A stretch of DNA of 64,000 nucleotides. Source: Amoebidium appalachense (taxonomy: Eukaryota > Ichthyosporea). The stretch covers positions 7,502,001 through 7,566,000 of the forward strand of contig CAVNZM010000012.1 of assembly GCA_963693365.1 (NCBI GenBank). The letters are read 5' to 3'. The number at the start of each line of letters is the position of its first letter. Position 1 is the first letter of the stretch. Positions 60,121 through 64,000 of the stretch are shown piece by piece. Made by a program: the position numbers and the translations under genes. The notes beneath the pieces were generated by a model. The model saw only the letters and a program-made list of their open reading frames with translations, had not been told where the DNA came from and searched no databases.

Positions 60121-61317
60121 TCAACCACTAATAGCTGCGACCACAGCCGCAACATCCCCCTGATACATAGCCAGTAGTTCGCAGTTTTTATAAACGTCCA
60201 CCAATCCCACAGTAGCAAGTTGCATCAGCTCAATTTCCCATTCGTTCTCCTCCTCCCCCTCAATCACATCCTCAATTCCACCGTAATCGGGTACCGGCGC
60301 CAACGCCAAAAGGTTCTTCATACTGAAAATTGGTTTCATAATCACCGGATTCTCCTCGGCCTGGGCTGAACCTGTCTCGGAATCCAGGAGAGTAAATTGG
60401 ACTTGGCGGGTTTGATAACGAGGGGAAGGGGTCGGCGTGTAGTCTTTTACAGGCACGGGTGGTGGTGGGGCAATAGGCGAAAAAATGACATTTTCGTGAA
60501 TTATTCCGTGATTATTGGTAGTAAATGCCCCTCCGGGGGAACTATCGTTCAGCCGGGGTTCACCATTCCACTCTTCTCCTTCTGCATCCATGTTTCCCAT
60601 ATTTGGTTCACTTACGCTTCTTTTGATTCGTTCTTCCATTTCCTCCCTACGTGAAACACGCATACTCTCCTGACGAAGGGGGACTGGCGGGGGCGCACGG
60701 CGCGGCGGCTCGAACCGTGATTGGTTGATATAGTAATTCCCAGGAGAGATGACGGTGTTTTGGATGGGTGACTCCACGCTTAACAGACCCATTTCATTGG
60801 GTCGTGGCTCTAGGTTAGCCGTTAAAGGTGGGGTTTCCAGGACGGCAGAAGTTAAAACGGCAGTAGAGTTGCTATTTTGGCTCATGCCTGATTCCTGGCT
60901 CGCGCTGTGGACGAATCCCGGCTTTGCATCTTCTGACGTCCGCCTGCTGATTGGAGCGATATCAGGCACTCCTGATGCCACTACCCCGGCCGTATGCCCG
61001 TTTTGGAAGGCGAGCGATCGTGCTTCGGCGGCTGGTGCGAGATTTGAAAAAACCGGTTTTGATTGGGAGGAATTTGGGCTTGTGTAAGGGGTGGTAACGG
61101 GGGAACCGAGTGTTACACGTGCAAAATCACTGCACGCAAATTCACCGGGGCAGTGGGGTTTGACGGACGATACACAGTTCTTGTGTGCGTGAAAGCCGCA
61201 ACCGGTGCACCTGTGTGTGAGTGTGTGTGTGTGAGTGTGTGTGTGTGTATAGGTGTGTGTGTGTGTGTGTGTAGGGGGGTGGGGGGGGCGGGGGGAGAAT
61301 TGAGTGAGTGAGTGTAT

Positions 61318-61348
<31 letters not shown>

Positions 61349-61844
61349 GGGGGGGAGTGAGTGAATGTGTGCGTGTGTGCGTTCGTGATGTGCGTTTGCG
61401 AGAAAGGAGGAGGAGGGGGGAGGGGGAGGGGGGAAGTTAAAGAGTAATATTCACGTTCAAATCCTTATAGGAATATACGTGTAGAAAAGTTTGGCCTCCA
61501 TCCACCCACCTTTCCCTATCACAATATAGGTTTTCTAACACAATTACACAAAAACAAAAAGTGACTCTCTCAATCCCTCGTGCCCCCCCCCCCCCCCCCC
61601 CTTCAGAACATCATTTTCGTTATCGAAAAACAAACAAAATTCGAGTAAAAACTACGAGGGAAACAGGAAGTATACGGAACGGCACACGAGTGTGATGATG
61701 GTTTTGGTTACGGTCGTGATGTGGTGGTGGTGGTCAGGAGCCCCCCCCCCTCGGAATCAAACTCACTCCCATTCCACATATCTCTTCATACATACATACA
61801 CGCATACACAAGCATACACACGCCCCAATCCCCCCCCTCCCCCC

Positions 61845-61875
<31 letters not shown>

Positions 61876-62040
61876 ACCCCCACACAATAAAAAGCCCCCA
61901 CCTGTCCATAATCTACCCCACTCCCCCCACTCCCCCCCCCCCCCCCCTTCCTCCCCCCCCTACACACACACACACACATACACACCCCACCGACACCCAC
62001 TCACCACCCATCCACACACCCACACTACACACACCACACA

Positions 62041-62083
<43 letters not shown>

Positions 62084-62435
62084 ATCACTCACCGTACATC
62101 CCAAAAGACCATCAAAACCCACCTGAAAGTGTTGCGGATGAGAATCCCCTTAAACGGTCGCGCGCACAAACTGCACACAATAGCCTCTTTATACGACTTT
62201 TCGACAAATTCATGTTCCTTTTTGCAATACGCAATGCCCCCATCGGCGCTGAATCGCTGAAAAACACGCCCGGGGAACAGGCATGAGAGGAATGGGTCCC
62301 CCTGGTGATTGCCAATTATGGGCAATGCCGATTTGATTCGATACGGGCAGAGGGCTGCACCCATGTGATGGTTGCATGCGTCGTGGAATAAGAGTCCGCA
62401 TACCTTGCACTGTTGACCGTGGCCTGTTTTTACGG

Positions 62436-62514
<79 letters not shown>

Positions 62515-62725
62515 GTGTGTGTACGTATACGCAGCACGCGTCCATGCGCGTGAGTGTGTATGTGTGTGTGTGTGTGTGTGTGTGCGTGCGTGCGTGTGTG
62601 TGCGTGTGTGTGTGTGTGTGTATGTGGTGTTTTGGTGAAAAAGAAAGCAGGTGGTCGACGGGTAGGTAAGAGAAGAAGCCAGGGAGATTTACACGAGTGA
62701 ATGTAGAACGTGTTTGGCGAGGTTT

Positions 62726-62793
<68 letters not shown>

Positions 62794-63347
62794 GCACATG
62801 GGTTGGTGTATTTGCGCTGACGCAAGCACACACAGAATGTGAACAAACCATGTGCGAGATCAACCCATTGTCACATGAGAAAGAGGACAAGGAGATTCTG
62901 GAAAAAAGAGAGGGTCAGTAGGGCAAAGGGGTTGAGCCTCAGGGGAGGGAGGGTGGGGGGGTGGGGGGGGGGGGTATATGACAAAAGTTTAAGTTGTAAA
63001 CCCCCCCCCCCCCCCCCCGCCTCACCTCCTTCTTCCCCCCCCCCCCCTCTTCCCTTTCCCAAGCCCTTCCCCCCTCCCCCCCCCCCCCCTCCTTCTCTAC
63101 CCCCGCTTTTTCTTCCCCAAGCCCTCCTATCATACACTGGGACCAGAAGGAACACAGCAAAAACTAAATAAAAATGGTAGGAACTCAGACCTCGGGAAAC
63201 AAAATGCCCATCTCCAGCGCCGCCTCCTCCTCCCCCCCCCCCCCCCCCCCCTCTTCCCCTCCCCCCCTCCCCCCCCCCCCCCAAAAAAAAAAACACGAAC
63301 ACGCACATACATGCACCGAGGTGCACGTACACATCCACACTCAAAAG

Positions 63348-63423
<76 letters not shown>

Positions 63424-63697
63424 GCACGCACATGCACATGCACATGCACCAACACACGAGTTTTGCTTTATTCGTACGATCCCCTTGTACAAACACAAGA
63501 CGACCCACCGAAAAAGTCAAGTAGCGGACGGAAAGTGAGGAGGAAGGAGAGGGGGGAAAGGGAAGGAGGAGGAGGGGGGGATCCACCTTATCACATAAAC
63601 CGCAGAAACCGGGGCCTTTGCAAACTACCGTTATGTGAGACGCCTTGTCTAATAATTCACCAAGAGAGGGTGAAATATCCGATGTGTGTCCACCATC
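60121..63697 (-). CDS. Tandem C1 zinc finger and UBA protein (5' incomplete)
   Basis: Minus strand, three exons in agreeing phases: 63697-63587, 62436-62123, 61210-60121 (stop at 60121-60123); 504 residues seen, start not found. C1a: H-x10-C-x2-C (exon 1, FCGLC) then [12 protein letters not shown]...C (exon 2). C1b fits the canonical form H-x12-C-x2-C-x14-C-x2-C-x4-H-x2-C-x7-C (CSLC ... [12 protein letters not shown]). C1 domains bind diacylglycerol or act as protein/lipid adaptors at membranes. A ~280-residue Ser/Pro-rich linker follows, with [21 protein letters not shown] and [11 protein letters not shown], the last two being SH3-ligand-like. The last ~40 residues form a UBA domain ([20 protein letters not shown] ... 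[10 protein letters not shown]), a ubiquitin-binding three-helix bundle. A catalytic domain could lie upstream of the window. I know no named family with this order. Confidence 0.75.
61217..61360 (-). repeat. (CA)n/poly-C on the coding strand next to an acceptor
   Basis: On the plus strand GT-rich and G-rich. On the gene's strand it is a CA tract whose last unit forms the CACACACAG acceptor of the final exon. Confidence 0.85.
61361..62122. other. Intron of the C1/UBA gene
   Basis: Contains C runs (61583-61602, 61823-61865, 61928-61948) and (CA)n near 62030-62082. No exon recognised. Confidence 0.6.
62438..62625 (-). repeat. (CA)n on the coding strand next to an acceptor
   Basis: Plus-strand (GT)n with a short break near 62520-62560. 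On the gene's strand it runs straight into the CACACACAG acceptor of the middle exon. Confidence 0.9.
62626..63586. other. Intron of the C1/UBA gene
   Basis: Contains poly-T/poly-G at 62739-62792, C-rich blocks at 63001-63120 and 63232-63283, and (CA)n at 63351-63420. No exon recognised. Confidence 0.6.
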
Positions 63698-64000
63698 CTG
63701 AGGAGGTTGGGGTTTGTTCGCTCCAGGTGTCGCCCACAATGCCATGTTGCCACAATGTATTTAGAAAGGAGAAAAAAAAGTGATTGAAAAGAGAAATGGG
63801 ACCCTATCAACGAAGGAAGAGAGTATGTCCGTGCACACACGCGCGTGGGTGCACGTTTTTGCAAGACGGTGGAGGTGGGGGAAGGGGGGAAGGGAGGAGG
63901 GTGTGGAGGTGTATGTGAATAGAGACCTTTTTCACTTATGAGGAGTCAATTGAGTCAAGACGGTTACCAAGAAGTTCTATTGACACTTCGTGTATAACGC
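63698..64000. other. Upstream part of the C1/UBA gene, unresolved
   Basis: Probably intron. Contains a G-rich segment near 63867-63900; no further exon recognised before the window ends. Confidence 0.4.

Overview
The window is eukaryotic nuclear DNA. It has multi-exon genes with GT-AG introns, a perfect GCCACCATGG start context, a tRNA-derived SINE, LINEs, copia-type LTR elements and a DIRS-like tyrosine-recombinase retrotransposon. About a third is simple sequence: long C or G homopolymers and (CA)n/(GT)n tracts, most of it inside introns. The gene set (RGS plus LOV-like PAS, tandem C1 zinc fingers plus UBA, a membrane protein with a beta/gamma-crystallin domain) points to a protist-grade organism, perhaps a unicellular relative of animals and fungi. 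That placement is inference and weak.

Layout. 1-6.7 kb: intergenic, with two foldback elements, a decayed hAT transposase tail and a SINE with a 14-bp target duplication. 6.7-14.2 kb (+): a seven-exon gene for a type I membrane protein (signal peptide, probable beta-helix, beta/gamma-crystallin domain, one transmembrane helix, Ser/Arg-repeat tail). 14.2-16.4 kb: simple repeats. 16.4-24.3 kb (+): a decayed LINE interrupted by a solo LTR with a 5-bp target duplication and by a truncated minus-strand copia element. 24.3-28.3 kb: no recognised gene, one foldback element. 28.3-35.0 kb (+): RGS plus LOV-like PAS gene. 39.4-43.7 kb (+): four phase-consistent exons of an unrecognised protein. 45.8-59.5 kb: a second LINE of the same family, split inside its endonuclease by a DIRS-like element with split direct repeats, itself split by a young copia element. 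60.1-63.7 kb (-): C1-C1-UBA gene, 5' end not found.

The three recognisable host genes look like signalling parts: a cell-surface protein with a phosphorylatable tail, a G-protein regulator with a sensor-type domain, and a putative diacylglycerol-binding/ubiquitin-binding adaptor. Nothing in the sequence shows that they act together. The best novelty candidates are the RGS/LOV-like protein lacking the photoactive cysteine, the crystallin-domain membrane protein, and the triple nest LINE > DIRS-like > copia, whose outermost insertion can be read to the base.
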